DNA of 9,369 bases from Fidelibacterota bacterium UBA1134 (GCA_002311975.1 DCAL01000035.1:5653-15021); one strand, 5' to 3'; counted from the first letter of the stretch, positions 1 through 6,637 are shown. Made by a program: numbers and translations. The notes: a model not told the origin generated them from the sequence alone.

Positions 1-206
1 GTCGGCCCCTCTTCTTTGATATAAATCTGAATAGTTTCTCCCCCTTGGAGCAGGTAGCTCGGCTTCACCGCTTGACCATCCACAAGCACGTTATCCTTCG
101 TGATATAATCTTTGACTTTGGTCCGGGAGAGAACCTCGATCTCATCGGCAAGATACTTGTCAATACGGATATCGGCAGCATCGGCGGTGATATTCATCAC
201 GGACAT
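1..206 (-). CDS. rluD: RluA/RluD-family 23S rRNA pseudouridine synthase, N-terminal S4 domain (partial)
   Basis: This is the 5' end of a gene that runs off the left edge; 68 codons are visible. The product begins MSVMNITADAADIRIDKYL and continues through an S4-type RNA-binding domain: the RIDKYLADE helix, SRTKVKDYI, the VLVDGQAVKPSY turn and a GGETIQIYI strand. This N-terminal layout is typical of RluD/RluA-type synthases, which isomerise uridines in 23S rRNA. The catalytic HRLD-type motif would lie beyond the window, so enzyme activity and exact target cannot be judged. The ATG at 206 follows the lspA TGA by one base, so translation is probably coupled; an in-frame ATG at 197 is an alternative start. 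The order lspA then rluD is common in bacteria and supports the call. The symbol is by family and context, not by proven specificity. Confidence 0.85.
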   Translation of the reverse strand, partial: MSVMNITADAADIRIDKYLADEIEVLSRTKVKDYITKDNVLVDGQAVKPSYLLQGGETIQIYIKEEGP

Positions 207-207
207 C

Positions 208-675
208 TCAGGATGCGACTTCTCTCTCGCCTGAACGAAAGATGGAAATATAGAGAAAAAGAATCATCCCAACCGTGACACAAGAATCAGCAACATTGAA
301 AACAGGCCAGGAATATTGACCGATGCTGAAGTGAAGAAAGTCAACCACTTTTCCAAAAATAAACCGGTCCATGAGATTGCCCACCGCTCCTCCAAGGATC
401 AGGGCCAGTGAAAACCTGAAAAGAAATTCCTTTTCGCGGGCAGACCACAGATAACCAAAAACCACAGCAGTCGCTATGGACGCGAGAACGGTAAATACTA
501 CGCTTCCTCCCTCGAAGTTTATGCCGAAGGCGATGCCGGAGTTCTCCACGTAGGTCAGTCGGAAAAAGGCACCGAGGACCGGGATAGAATCGTGATGTCT
601 CATCTGTGTGCGGGCAATATACTTAGTTGCCTGGTCAACGATAACAACCGTCAGGGAATAGATAAGTGAGCTCAA
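208..675 (-). CDS. lspA: Lipoprotein signal peptidase (signal peptidase II)
   Basis: This inner-membrane aspartyl protease removes signal peptides from diacylglyceryl-modified prolipoproteins. The 155-residue product has the usual family length and four hydrophobic segments. All hallmark motifs are present: VDQATKY near residue 13, VENSGIAFGI near 43, GGAVGNLMDR near 95, KVVDF with catalytic Asp112, and FNVADS with catalytic Asp130. The 18-residue spacing of the two aspartates fits the family dyad. The chosen start is a TTG at 675, 4 nt after the TAG of the upstream regulator gene. No ATG or GTG precedes it in frame before a stop at 706-708, so TTG is the best choice. A weak purine-rich AGAG lies just upstream. 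The gene sits in the ileS-traR-lspA-rluD operon and ends one base before rluD. Confidence 0.95.
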   Translation of the reverse strand: MSSLIYSLTVVIVDQATKYIARTQMRHHDSIPVLGAFFRLTYVENSGIAFGINFEGGSVVFTVLASIATAVVFGYLWSAREKEFLFRFSLALILGGAVGNLMDRFIFGKVVDFLHFSIGQYSWPVFNVADSCVTVGMILFLYISIFRSGEREVAS

Positions 676-679
676 AACT

Positions 680-1066
680 CTAATTCTTACTCTTATTCTT
701 GCAGCTTACACAGTGTTGTGTGTGTGGGACTTCCTTAAGTCTGGCATCTGCTATAGGTTCGTTGCAGACTGAACAGAATCCGAAGGTGCCGTCCTTTATT
801 CGCGCAAGAGCGTCATCCAGATATCGGATGAAGTTGTTTTCGCGCGTGTACCAGAGAAAAGATTTTTCACGCTCATGCGCATCAGTACCTACGTCGGCCA
901 TATGGTAGGCGTAGTTAGAATCGCGGGCGGTGGAATCGAGGTTCGCCTGGGCATCAATTGAACGATCCCTGATGTATACCATCTCGGAAAGTGCCTCTTC
1001 CTGCTTTTCAATGATGATTTTTTCGAACATTGACAGCTTCTTTGTTGATAGCGTTTTCTTAGTCAT
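680..1066 (-). CDS. TraR/DksA-family C4 zinc-finger transcriptional regulator
   Basis: The 128-residue protein has the DksA-like plan. An N-terminal helical region (about residues 10-90, probably a coiled-coil hairpin) is followed by the four-Cys zinc finger C98-x2-C101 and C119-x2-C122 and a basic lysine-rich tail. Family members bind in the RNA polymerase secondary channel and tune initiation, often with ppGpp. The tip region reads ADVGTDAHERE (residues 57-67), with acidic residues D58 and D62, rather than the canonical DxxDxA spacing of E. coli DksA. It therefore resembles the shorter DksA-like proteins, and DksA-equivalent activity is not assured. The start is well supported by AAGGAG 9 nt upstream of the ATG. 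The gene lies 19 nt after ileS and 4 nt before lspA, so it is co-transcribed with both. Confidence 0.9.
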   Translation of the reverse strand: MTKKTLSTKKLSMFEKIIIEKQEEALSEMVYIRDRSIDAQANLDSTARDSNYAYHMADVGTDAHEREKSFLWYTRENNFIRYLDDALARIKDGTFGFCSVCNEPIADARLKEVPHTQHCVSCKNKSKN

Positions 1067-1085
1067 TTTATCTCACTCCTTAATT

Positions 1086-4000
1086 TTACTGTACCCTTGA
1101 AATACCAAATGTAACTGTTTCTCCCCGAAGTTCCACTTTTTTGCTGAATTCTCCAGATACAGCCCCCCCCTTCAGGTCAACCGCCAGGACTTCATGGCAA
1201 AAGTAATCCTGAAACGCCTCCAGAGCTGACTCTATTTCTCTTCCCACTTCATAGGTTACCGAAATTCTGTCTTCCACGTTGAAATCCGCTTCCTTCCTCA
1301 TGTTCTGTACCTGGCGAATCATATCTCTTACGATACCTTCCCGGATCAGATCTTCGGTAAGTTCCGTGGAGATGCCCACCGCCAAGTCTTGATCAGTGAC
1401 AACTGATTTGCCATCCACCGAAATCTCTTTAATCAGTATCTCTTCAGGCAGCAGATCGAACGTGTCACCGTCATCAGAGAAGGTCACCGGTCTTTCCGCG
1501 CGAAGAGCGGCAGCGATGTCAGCGTATTCCACACGCTGTAGCAGCTCCCTGATACGCTTCACCTTCTTGCCATACTTTTGACCCAGCAAGGCGAGATTCG
1601 GCTCCAGAGAATAAGACACCAACTCTTTGGCAGACGAAACCTTTTCAACGACTTTCACATTCAGCTCCTCAAGGATTTGATCTTGGTTTTGTCTGACGGC
1701 TTCCGAGAAGGTATTATCTTGAGTGGCAAACTCCAATTTTGCTAGAGGTTGCCTGATTTTCAAATTGGCTTTGTTGCGTGCATGACGACCCATTTCAACT
1801 ATTCTTTTTACAGCATCAACTTCACTCATGAGGACTTCATCAATCTTACTGATATCAGCCGCGGGGAAGTCACACAGATGAACGCTCTCGGGCGCACTCT
1901 CATCGAGATTACGGACAAGATTCTGATAGATCCTTTCAGTCACAAAAGGGATGATGGGCGCCAACAGGCGGATCAAATCACGAAGAACGTCGTACAGCGT
2001 GACATACGCTGCATTCTTGTCGCTATCGTTTTCACCTTTCCAGAAGCGGCGACGATTGCGCCTCACATACCAGTTTGAGAGATCATCGAGAAACCTGTCC
2101 ACTTTGCGCATGAAGCGGTCGACCCCGAAACTGCCGTAAGACTCTTCAGCCACCAGAATCAGCTGATTCATCTTGGAAGTAATCCACTTGTCCAGCTGAG
2201 TATAATCATCATCCGAAACTTCAACTTCTGTGGGATAAAATTTGTCTAAGCTAGCGTAAGTGACAAAAAATGAATAGACGTTCCAGAGGGTGATAAGCCG
2301 TCGTCGAATCTCCTTCGCGGGGCCGTATCCGAAAAGCAGATTCTGTTGTGGATTCTGGAGACTATACATCCACCGCATGACATCCACGCCCATTTTGTCG
2401 GCGGCTTCGTTGAACTCGATAGAATTACCCCAGCTTTTGTGCATCGGTTGGCCGTTCTCTGCCCAAAGGGTAGCATAACCGAAATTGCTCATGAACGAAG
2501 GACTCTTATCTATGATCGCACCCATCGCCAGCATACTGTAAAACCAGTTCCTGAATTGACCGGGAAAACTTTCGCTGATCCAGTCTGCCGGATACCACTG
2601 ACGCCAGTAATCCGGATCCTGCCGGTAGTGCAGCGTGCTGAAACTGACGATGCCCGCATCAAGCCACGGATTGCCTACATCTGGCACGCGCGACATTTCG
2701 CGGCCGCATTGTTCACAGCGGAGCTTTACCGAATCGATCCACGGACGATGGGGCGTGTGTCCTGAAAACTCCTCAAAACCGGCCACCGCTTTTTCCTCTA
2801 ATTCAACTTCGTCGCCAACAACAGTCCAATGATCACATGCGTCACATTCCCAGATCGGAAGCGCCAGACCCCAGTAGCGCTTTTTTGAAATCATCCAGTC
2901 GTCCATATTCTTGAGCCAGTCGATCTCCCGGTCCATACCAAAACCGGGGATCCAACGAATCTTGCGCGTGATTTCCACCATGAGCGGCCGCAACTCATCC
3001 ATGCTGATAAACCACTCATCCACGAGGCGGAAAACAAGCTCTGTCTTGCAGCGCCAGCAGGTCGGATAGCGGTGGGTGTATTCCTCTACGCCATAGAGAA
3101 CACCTTTCTCTTTCAGATTGTCAAAGATAGGCTGAGGTACCTCAGACACCGGCATGTCAGTCAGCCAGTCAAAGCCATCCACTACGTGACCGTCTTCATC
3201 CAGCGGTGCGATGACAGGCAAACCATGTTCTTTTCCCAAGCTGAAGTCTTCAGGGCCTGCTCCGGGCGCAATATGAACAATCCCGGTCCCCTCATCAGCA
3301 CTTACCTCATCCCACGGGATGACGCGGTGCGCTTCGCTCGCGCTAACGGTGATGTTTTCGATGATACCTTTCATCTCTGTCCATCCGCCCGGATTCTGCT
3401 GCGCAGGCAGTTCGTCAAAAGGGCCGTCATACGTCCAACCGATCATATCGCTCCCTTTGAGTTCCTGCATCACCTTATAGTCACCATTCAGAATAGTTGT
3501 GGCGTCCATGCTGAGATAGAGGATGTCACCTGACTCTTTCATCTTCACCTTGACATAGTCCAATCCGGGACCGACAGCGGCGGCGACGTTGCTGGTGAGG
3601 GTCCACGGCGTTGTAGTCCAGATGAGAAGCGCTTCACCCAGCTTCTCCCTGAGGGGAAATTTCAACGTAACGCTGCGATGGGTAACTTCGGCGTATCCGT
3701 CAGTAACAATCTCGTGCTGACTGATTCCCGTCGCGCATCGTGGGCACCACGGCATTGAATCGGCGCCGCGATAAAGCCACCCATTCTCGTGGCACGTTTT
3801 CAGTGCGCGCCAGATCATATAATTGTTTTCATTCGAAAAAGTATAGTAACTGCCGCCCAGTTCGGGCATGCCTAATCTTCCCACAATGTTCTCAACCGTA
3901 TCGGTGACTGGCCCTTCAGGACCATCGATCGTGACTGTCTCTTCCGGATTATCTATTAGGCGATCAGCGAGCCAGTCCAGTTGTTCGATATCGTTCCACT

Positions 4001-4427
4001 CCATCCAATAGCCCAGCCGCATTGACTGCTGAGTCTGCACGGCCGAGTAGCGCAGCACACGCTCTTTACATTTATTCACAAAGGCGGCGATTCCATATTC
4101 TTCGATATCTTTTTTGCTCTTGAAATTCATCTCTTTTTCGACTTCCACCTCTACCCAGAGGCCTTGACAGTCGAAGCCGTTCTGATAGCGCAGATCGAAT
4201 CCTTTCATGGCGTGGTAGCGCTGAAATACGTCCTTATAGGTGCGTCCCCAGGCATGGTGAACACCCATAGGGTTATTGGCCGTAATGGGGCCATCAATGA
4301 AGGACCATTTCTCCTTACCGCGGTTTGCCGCTACCCGTTTGCGGAAGATGTCATTTGCCTTCCAGTAATCGAGAATCTCGTGTTCCAGCGCAACGAAATC
4401 TACTTTTGGATTAACTTTTTCCAGCAT
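1086..4427 (-). CDS. ileS: Isoleucyl-tRNA synthetase, type 2-like, with GxHH signature motif
   Basis: This class Ia aminoacyl-tRNA synthetase charges tRNA-Ile in the cytoplasm. The 1113-residue chain is complete. The signature region reads ITANNPMGVHHAWGR, so the HxGH motif is replaced by G55-V-H57-H58. The KMSKS loop is the variant MHKSWGN (662-668). A CP1 editing domain is indicated by the Thr-rich IWTTTPWTL (269-277) and by VHIAPGAGPEDF (384-395). Cys pairs, likely metal ligands, occur at 228/231, 457/460, 528/531 and 571/574. The anticodon-binding region includes NWYVRRNRRRFW (785-796), and a long C-terminal extension follows. An insertion around 155-195 (VTIDGPEGPVTDTVENIVGR) enlarges the region after the first catalytic segment. 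No clear Shine-Dalgarno precedes the ATG; a small Ile/Leu-rich ORF ends 3 nt upstream, so coupling is possible. First gene of the ileS-traR-lspA-rluD operon. Confidence 0.97.
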   Translation of the reverse strand: MLEKVNPKVDFVALEHEILDYWKANDIFRKRVAANRGKEKWSFIDGPITANNPMGVHHAWGRTYKDVFQRYHAMKGFDLRYQNGFDCQGLWVEVEVEKEMNFKSKKDIEEYGIAAFVNKCKERVLRYSAVQTQQSMRLGYWMEWNDIEQLDWLADRLIDNPEETVTIDGPEGPVTDTVENIVGRLGMPELGGSYYTFSNENNYMIWRALKTCHENGWLYRGADSMPWCPRCATGISQHEIVTDGYAEVTHRSVTLKFPLREKLGEALLIWTTTPWTLTSNVAAAVGPGLDYVKVKMKESGDILYLSMDATTILNGDYKVMQELKGSDMIGWTYDGPFDELPAQQNPGGWTEMKGIIENITVSASEAHRVIPWDEVSADEGTGIVHIAPGAGPEDFSLGKEHGLPVIAPLDEDGHVVDGFDWLTDMPVSEVPQPIFDNLKEKGVLYGVEEYTHRYPTCWRCKTELVFRLVDEWFISMDELRPLMVEITRKIRWIPGFGMDREIDWLKNMDDWMISKKRYWGLALPIWECDACDHWTVVGDEVELEEKAVAGFEEFSGHTPHRPWIDSVKLRCEQCGREMSRVPDVGNPWLDAGIVSFSTLHYRQDPDYWRQWYPADWISESFPGQFRNWFYSMLAMGAIIDKSPSFMSNFGYATLWAENGQPMHKSWGNSIEFNEAADKMGVDVMRWMYSLQNPQQNLLFGYGPAKEIRRRLITLWNVYSFFVTYASLDKFYPTEVEVSDDDYTQLDKWITSKMNQLILVAEESYGSFGVDRFMRKVDRFLDDLSNWYVRRNRRRFWKGENDSDKNAAYVTLYDVLRDLIRLLAPIIPFVTERIYQNLVRNLDESAPESVHLCDFPAADISKIDEVLMSEVDAVKRIVEMGRHARNKANLKIRQPLAKLEFATQDNTFSEAVRQNQDQILEELNVKVVEKVSSAKELVSYSLEPNLALLGQKYGKKVKRIRELLQRVEYADIAAALRAERPVTFSDDGDTFDLLPEEILIKEISVDGKSVVTDQDLAVGISTELTEDLIREGIVRDMIRQVQNMRKEADFNVEDRISVTYEVGREIESALEAFQDYFCHEVLAVDLKGGAVSGEFSKKVELRGETVTFGISRVQ

Positions 4428-4430
4428 TGA

Positions 4431-4502
4431 TCAGATTTTGCTTAACGGACGCATGATGAATGAGACGATGCTTAGGAGCAACAAGATTTCACTAATCATC
4501 AT
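4431..4502 (-). CDS. Putative Ile/Leu-rich leader peptide upstream of ileS
   Basis: A 23-codon ORF starts with two ATGs (4502 and 4499) and ends in TGA, leaving TCA as the only codon before the ileS ATG. The product is hydrophobic: it starts MMISEILLLLSIV and ends RPLSKI, with five Ile (all ATC or ATT) and five Leu codons out of 23. A short GGA lies 3 nt before the first ATG, whereas ileS itself lacks an evident ribosome-binding site. This suggests translational coupling or Ile-dependent ribosome stalling, but there is no room for a terminator between this ORF and ileS, so classic transcription attenuation is unlikely. It could equally be a tiny membrane peptide or a chance ORF; no homologue is known to me. 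Confidence 0.35.
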   Translation of the reverse strand: MMISEILLLLSIVSFIMRPLSKI

Positions 4503-4524
4503 TTTTCCATCTGTTTTCAGCTAA

Positions 4525-4555
4525 AAAAAGTAGCGAGATAGCCCATGAAATACAA
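4525..4555 (-). promoter_or_regulatory. Candidate promoter of the ileS operon (FCB-type)
   Basis: On the minus strand a TTG (4555-4553) is followed after 20 nt by TACTTTTT (4532-4525). This resembles the Bacteroidetes-type sigma-A promoter TTG-N~20-TAnnTTTG, missing only the last G. Initiation would fall near 4518, giving about 16 nt before the leader ORF. It lies between the terminator hairpin of the upstream protease gene and ileS, where a promoter is expected. Short motifs of this kind occur by chance, so this is tentative. Confidence 0.35.
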
Positions 4556-4612
4556 ACCATTTGATCGTCGATAAATGAACCGAGAACGTCAGTGCAGTGC
4601 ATCTCCCGTAAT

Positions 4613-4645
4613 GAATAAGGGAGCCGCAAGGGACTCCCTTATTTT
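4613..4645 (-). terminator. Hairpin terminator after the HtrA-family protease gene
   Basis: Two perfect 10-bp arms, AATAAGGGAG (4614-4623) and CTCCCTTATT (4634-4643), flank a 10-nt loop. The hairpin lies about 23 nt past the protease stop codon. On the minus strand the stem is preceded by an A-rich stretch and ends TTATTCATT, a poor U-tract. On the plus strand it ends TTATTTT, so it may work in both directions. It separates the protease gene from the ileS operon. Confidence 0.7.
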
Positions 4646-4665
4646 CTGTCTGTGAAGAAAGGTGT

Positions 4666-6075
4666 TTACATATTTTCAACTGGTATAAATAGCGACCCGC
4701 CGCGGCGCTTAACGAGAAAGAGAATAGCACCATCCTCCACATCACCGACCGCCTTGCGAAAGTCCCTTGCTGAGTCGACCTCTTCGTCTCCGACTCGTTT
4801 TATAATGTCACCTCTCTGGATCCCAGCTTTTGCAGCAACGCTGTTGGGGAGTACTTCCACAACCACAGCGCCGGATTCGTCCTCGTCAATCTGAAAACGT
4901 CTTGCCAGCGCCTTTGAAACATCTTCTACATTCAGTCCCAGCGTGGGTGTGACTCTTTCTCTTGATGCAAATACGGCGTCCTCTTGCGGTAGCTCTGCCA
5001 AATCCACACGGATGGTGCGATGCCGTTTTCTACGGACAACTTCCACTTCGCTGCGCCTTCCCGGTCTCGAAGAAGAAACGACATTCTTGAGATGTGAAGA
5101 ATCCCTGATTTTAGTGCCGTCAACTGTAACGATGACATCCTTGACCTTGATTCCGGCTTCATCGGCGGGACTGTCCTCCACAACCTCTGTCACCACGGCG
5201 CCCTGCCGGTCGGAGAGTCCAAAAGCCTTCGCTATGCCGTCGTCCACATCCTGAATAAAAACGCCGAGCCACGAGCGGATGACACGACCCTCGGCCACAA
5301 GATCGTCCATCACATTCTTCGCAAGATTGATGGGAATGGTGAATCCTACGCCCACATTGCCCCGGGAGAAACCGCCCGTAGCGATTGCCGTATTGATACC
5401 GACGAGTTCACCATCCAGATTAACCAGCGCGCCGCCGCTGTTGCCGGGATTGATGGCAGCGTCAGTCTGGATGAAATCCTGATAATCGATGCCGCCCAAC
5501 ACACGGCTGCGTCCCTTGGCACTCACAATTCCCGCTGTGACGGTATGGCTGAGATTGCGCGAGAAAGGGCTGCCGATGGCCAATACCCATTCGCCCACCC
5601 GCAACTCATCAGAATCACCCAACTCGGCCTGCACAAGGTCACCGGCTTCAATCTTCAGGATGGCTACATCACTCTGGGGATCCGTCCCGACAACTTCGGC
5701 GCTGAATTCCCGCTCGTCAATCAGCAAGATAGTGATTTCGTCAGCACCTTCCACCACATGATTATTGGTAAGAATGAATCCTTTTTCAGCATCCACGATG
5801 ACGCCGGAACCGAGAATCTTACTGCGCCTTTCCCCTTCGGGAGCATCGAAGTAATACTTGAAAAAATCGTCACCGAAATACTCTTCAAACGGGTGCCGAA
5901 AGCGGCGGCCGTCCCGCTTGATGATCTTCTCACTGGTTATGGTCACCACCGCTGGATTGACCTTCTCCACAACCTTGGCAAAGGTGTCGCTGAACTGCTG
6001 TGCCAGCCGTGATTGGCCCGCCCCAGAAGTAACACCAACCAATACAATCAGGAAAACTGATAACACTCTTTTCAT
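4666..6075 (-). CDS. degP: HtrA/Deg-family periplasmic serine protease with two PDZ domains
   Basis: This envelope protein-quality-control protease/chaperone degrades or refolds misfolded exported proteins. The 469-residue chain starts with a signal peptide: basic MKR, a hydrophobic core to about residue 16, and probable cleavage near GAG-QS around 20. The trypsin-like domain (about 30-260) has the complete triad: His106 in TNNHVVEGA, Asp136 in QSDVAILKI and Ser213 in GNSGGAL. A linker region with RRFRHPFEEYFGDDFF (57-72) resembles the LA loop that regulates DegP/DegQ proteins. PDZ1 spans about 268-358 and PDZ2 about 375-465, the latter with GDIIKRVGDEEV. Length and order match DegP/DegQ/MucD; which of these is orthologous cannot be decided here. 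The start is fixed by GGAGG about 4 nt before the ATG. It appears monocistronic, with a hairpin terminator downstream and a decayed locus upstream. Confidence 0.95.
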   Translation of the reverse strand: MKRVLSVFLIVLVGVTSGAGQSRLAQQFSDTFAKVVEKVNPAVVTITSEKIIKRDGRRFRHPFEEYFGDDFFKYYFDAPEGERRSKILGSGVIVDAEKGFILTNNHVVEGADEITILLIDEREFSAEVVGTDPQSDVAILKIEAGDLVQAELGDSDELRVGEWVLAIGSPFSRNLSHTVTAGIVSAKGRSRVLGGIDYQDFIQTDAAINPGNSGGALVNLDGELVGINTAIATGGFSRGNVGVGFTIPINLAKNVMDDLVAEGRVIRSWLGVFIQDVDDGIAKAFGLSDRQGAVVTEVVEDSPADEAGIKVKDVIVTVDGTKIRDSSHLKNVVSSSRPGRRSEVEVVRRKRHRTIRVDLAELPQEDAVFASRERVTPTLGLNVEDVSKALARRFQIDEDESGAVVVEVLPNSVAAKAGIQRGDIIKRVGDEEVDSARDFRKAVGDVEDGAILFLVKRRGGSLFIPVENM

Positions 6076-6128
6076 GATACCTCCAATGAACTTACCGCTT
6101 CAATGTGTGAACGAAAGAAAAGTTTCCG

Positions 6129-6161
6129 GCTTCCGCAGAAGCAGTGCCCGCTGGCTGGCAC
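6129..6161 (-). repeat. Two tandem small hairpins upstream of the protease gene
   Basis: Two inverted repeats sit side by side. One has arms GCTTC (6129-6133) and GAAGC (6138-6142) around a four-base loop. The other has arms GTGCC (6144-6148) and GGCAC (6157-6161) around eight bases. On the minus strand the first is followed, after a seven-base gap, by a TTTTCTTTC stretch. They may be the remains of a terminator of the decayed toxin-antitoxin locus, or structure in the protease 5' leader. The stems are short and could be fortuitous. Confidence 0.3.
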
Positions 6162-6168
6162 CAATGAA

Positions 6169-6255
6169 TTAAATCTGATCATCAATGGCTAACTGGAGTT
6201 CTTTCGAAGACTTTCTCTTGAACCTGAAAAAACGGATCAAAGCAACAATCTCCAA
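6169..6255 (-). pseudogene. Truncated RelE/ParE-like toxin N-terminus (remnant)
   Basis: In the frame shifted by one from the antitoxin remnant, a TTG at 6255 opens 28 codons ending in TAA. The product begins LEIVALIRFFRFKRKS and continues SKELQLAIDDQI. A basic strand-and-helix start followed by a (K/S)-E-L-Q-x-A-I-x-x-Q-I helix is reminiscent of the N-termini of RelE/ParE toxins, and the overlap with the 3' end of an RHH antitoxin gene is the usual place for such a toxin. The rest of the roughly 85-95-residue toxin, including the catalytic C-terminal strands, is missing; the sequence after the TAA reads as nothing recognisable. The family call rests on a short match and context, so it is tentative. 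Confidence 0.4.
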
Positions 6256-6482
6256 TCGATGACGCCAAATTCGTATTCCTCTCCCAAACCGGCTTCTGTC
6301 TCCTTCTTGGCCGCGAGAGTTTCTCTTACAAATGATACGGGAAGATCGGGATATTTGCGGGAGAGCATTCCGTCTCAGATGTATTTCTTGATCTGCTCTG
6401 AAATGGTCCGGTGTTCCATCTCAGCTTCATGGCGAAGCTTCTTTGCCAAATAGTCGAGCAGTCGAATGGTGACAGCCTTCAT
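6237..6482 (-). pseudogene. RHH (ParD/CopG-like) antitoxin gene broken by an in-frame TGA
   Basis: From the ATG at 6482 the frame reads MKAVTIRLLDYLAKKL (strand and first helix of a ribbon-helix-helix fold), then HRTISEQIKKYI (second helix), then TGA at 6375-6377 (codon 36). The same frame continues at once with DGMLSRKYPDLPVSF and KKETEAGLGEEYEFGVI to a TGA at 6237-6239, for 80 sense codons. The continued similarity past the stop to the tail of RHH antitoxins (acidic, toxin-binding) shows one gene with a nonsense mutation, most simply CGA (Arg) to TGA. TGA ends other genes here (lspA, the leader ORF, the T9SS protein), so general recoding is not the explanation. LLDYLAKKL in place of the usual LPDDLAKKL-type start also hints at decay. 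No intact toxin follows. A sequencing error at one base is the main alternative. Confidence 0.6.
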
Positions 6483-6492
6483 TGTGTTTTAC

Positions 6493-6513
6493 TGTATTCG
6501 TTTGTATCTACAA
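6493..6513 (-). promoter_or_regulatory. Candidate operator upstream of the antitoxin remnant
   Basis: A palindrome with arms TTGTA and TACAA around two bases (6502-6513) lies about 20 nt before the antitoxin ATG. TGTAT on the plus strand recurs at 6493-6497 and 6503-6507, ten bases apart, or one helical turn. Ribbon-helix-helix antitoxins commonly autoregulate by binding such repeats near their own start. The assignment is by position and symmetry only. Confidence 0.3.
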
Positions 6514-6569
6514 CTTATGCGTGTCGGGCATTTCGCGCAAAGGTTCTCTCAGCCTGATACCCTGTTATC

Positions 6570-6588
6570 GGGGAGGCAACTACTCCCC
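6570..6588 (-). repeat. 6-bp-stem hairpin in the 3' flank of the T9SS protein gene
   Basis: Arms GGGGAG (6570-6575) and CTCCCC (6583-6588) enclose seven bases. It is the second hairpin downstream of the secreted-protein gene, about 70 nt past the stop codon. There is no U-tract on the minus strand, so a terminator role is uncertain; it may protect the 3' end or be fortuitous. Confidence 0.3.
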
Positions 6589-6618
6589 AAAATAATGTAC
6601 TCTTTCCGTTTTGAGAAT

Positions 6619-6637
6619 GGCGAGATACCATCTCGCC
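6619..6637 (-). terminator. Hairpin downstream of the T9SS-secreted protein gene
   Basis: A perfect 8-bp stem, GGCGAGAT (6619-6626) and ATCTCGCC (6630-6637), with a 3-nt loop, begins 20 nt after the TGA at 6658. Position and strength fit a 3'-end structure or terminator, but the following minus-strand bases (ATTCTCAAAACG) form no proper U-tract. It may be Rho-assisted or a processing barrier. Confidence 0.5.

Noticed and set aside
45..278. 77-codon plus-strand ORF at the left edge
   Set aside because: It is antisense to the rluD start and the lspA 3' end, whose translations show clear family motifs; its own product has no recognisable features.
1163..1170. Run of eight C (eight G in the coding strand) near the 3' end of ileS, possible slippage or frameshift site
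   Set aside because: The frame is intact on both sides and the C-terminus reads as a normal IleRS tail; no second ORF product would be made by slipping.
3072..3533. 153-codon plus-strand ORF inside ileS
   Set aside because: It lies wholly antisense to ileS, which is intact and motif-rich throughout; long shadow ORFs are expected opposite such a gene.
4491..4560. A second short hydrophobic ORF (MVCISWAISLLFL start) upstream of ileS
   Set aside because: It overlaps the promoter candidate and ends early in the Ile/Leu-rich leader ORF, so it is unlikely to be transcribed in full; no ribosome-binding site was seen.
4428..4613. T-box riboswitch upstream of ileS
   Set aside because: The 186-nt region has no recognisable T-box sequence or antiterminator/terminator pair, and the leader ORF ends 3 nt before ileS.
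4521..4745. 74-codon minus-strand ORF across the protease 3' end and terminator
   Set aside because: It overlaps the protease C-terminus in another frame and runs through the terminator hairpin; the product looks random.
6375..6377. In-frame TGA as recoding or selenocysteine
   Set aside because: TGA is used as a normal stop by lspA and other genes here, RHH antitoxins are not selenoproteins, and no SECIS-like hairpin is evident just downstream.
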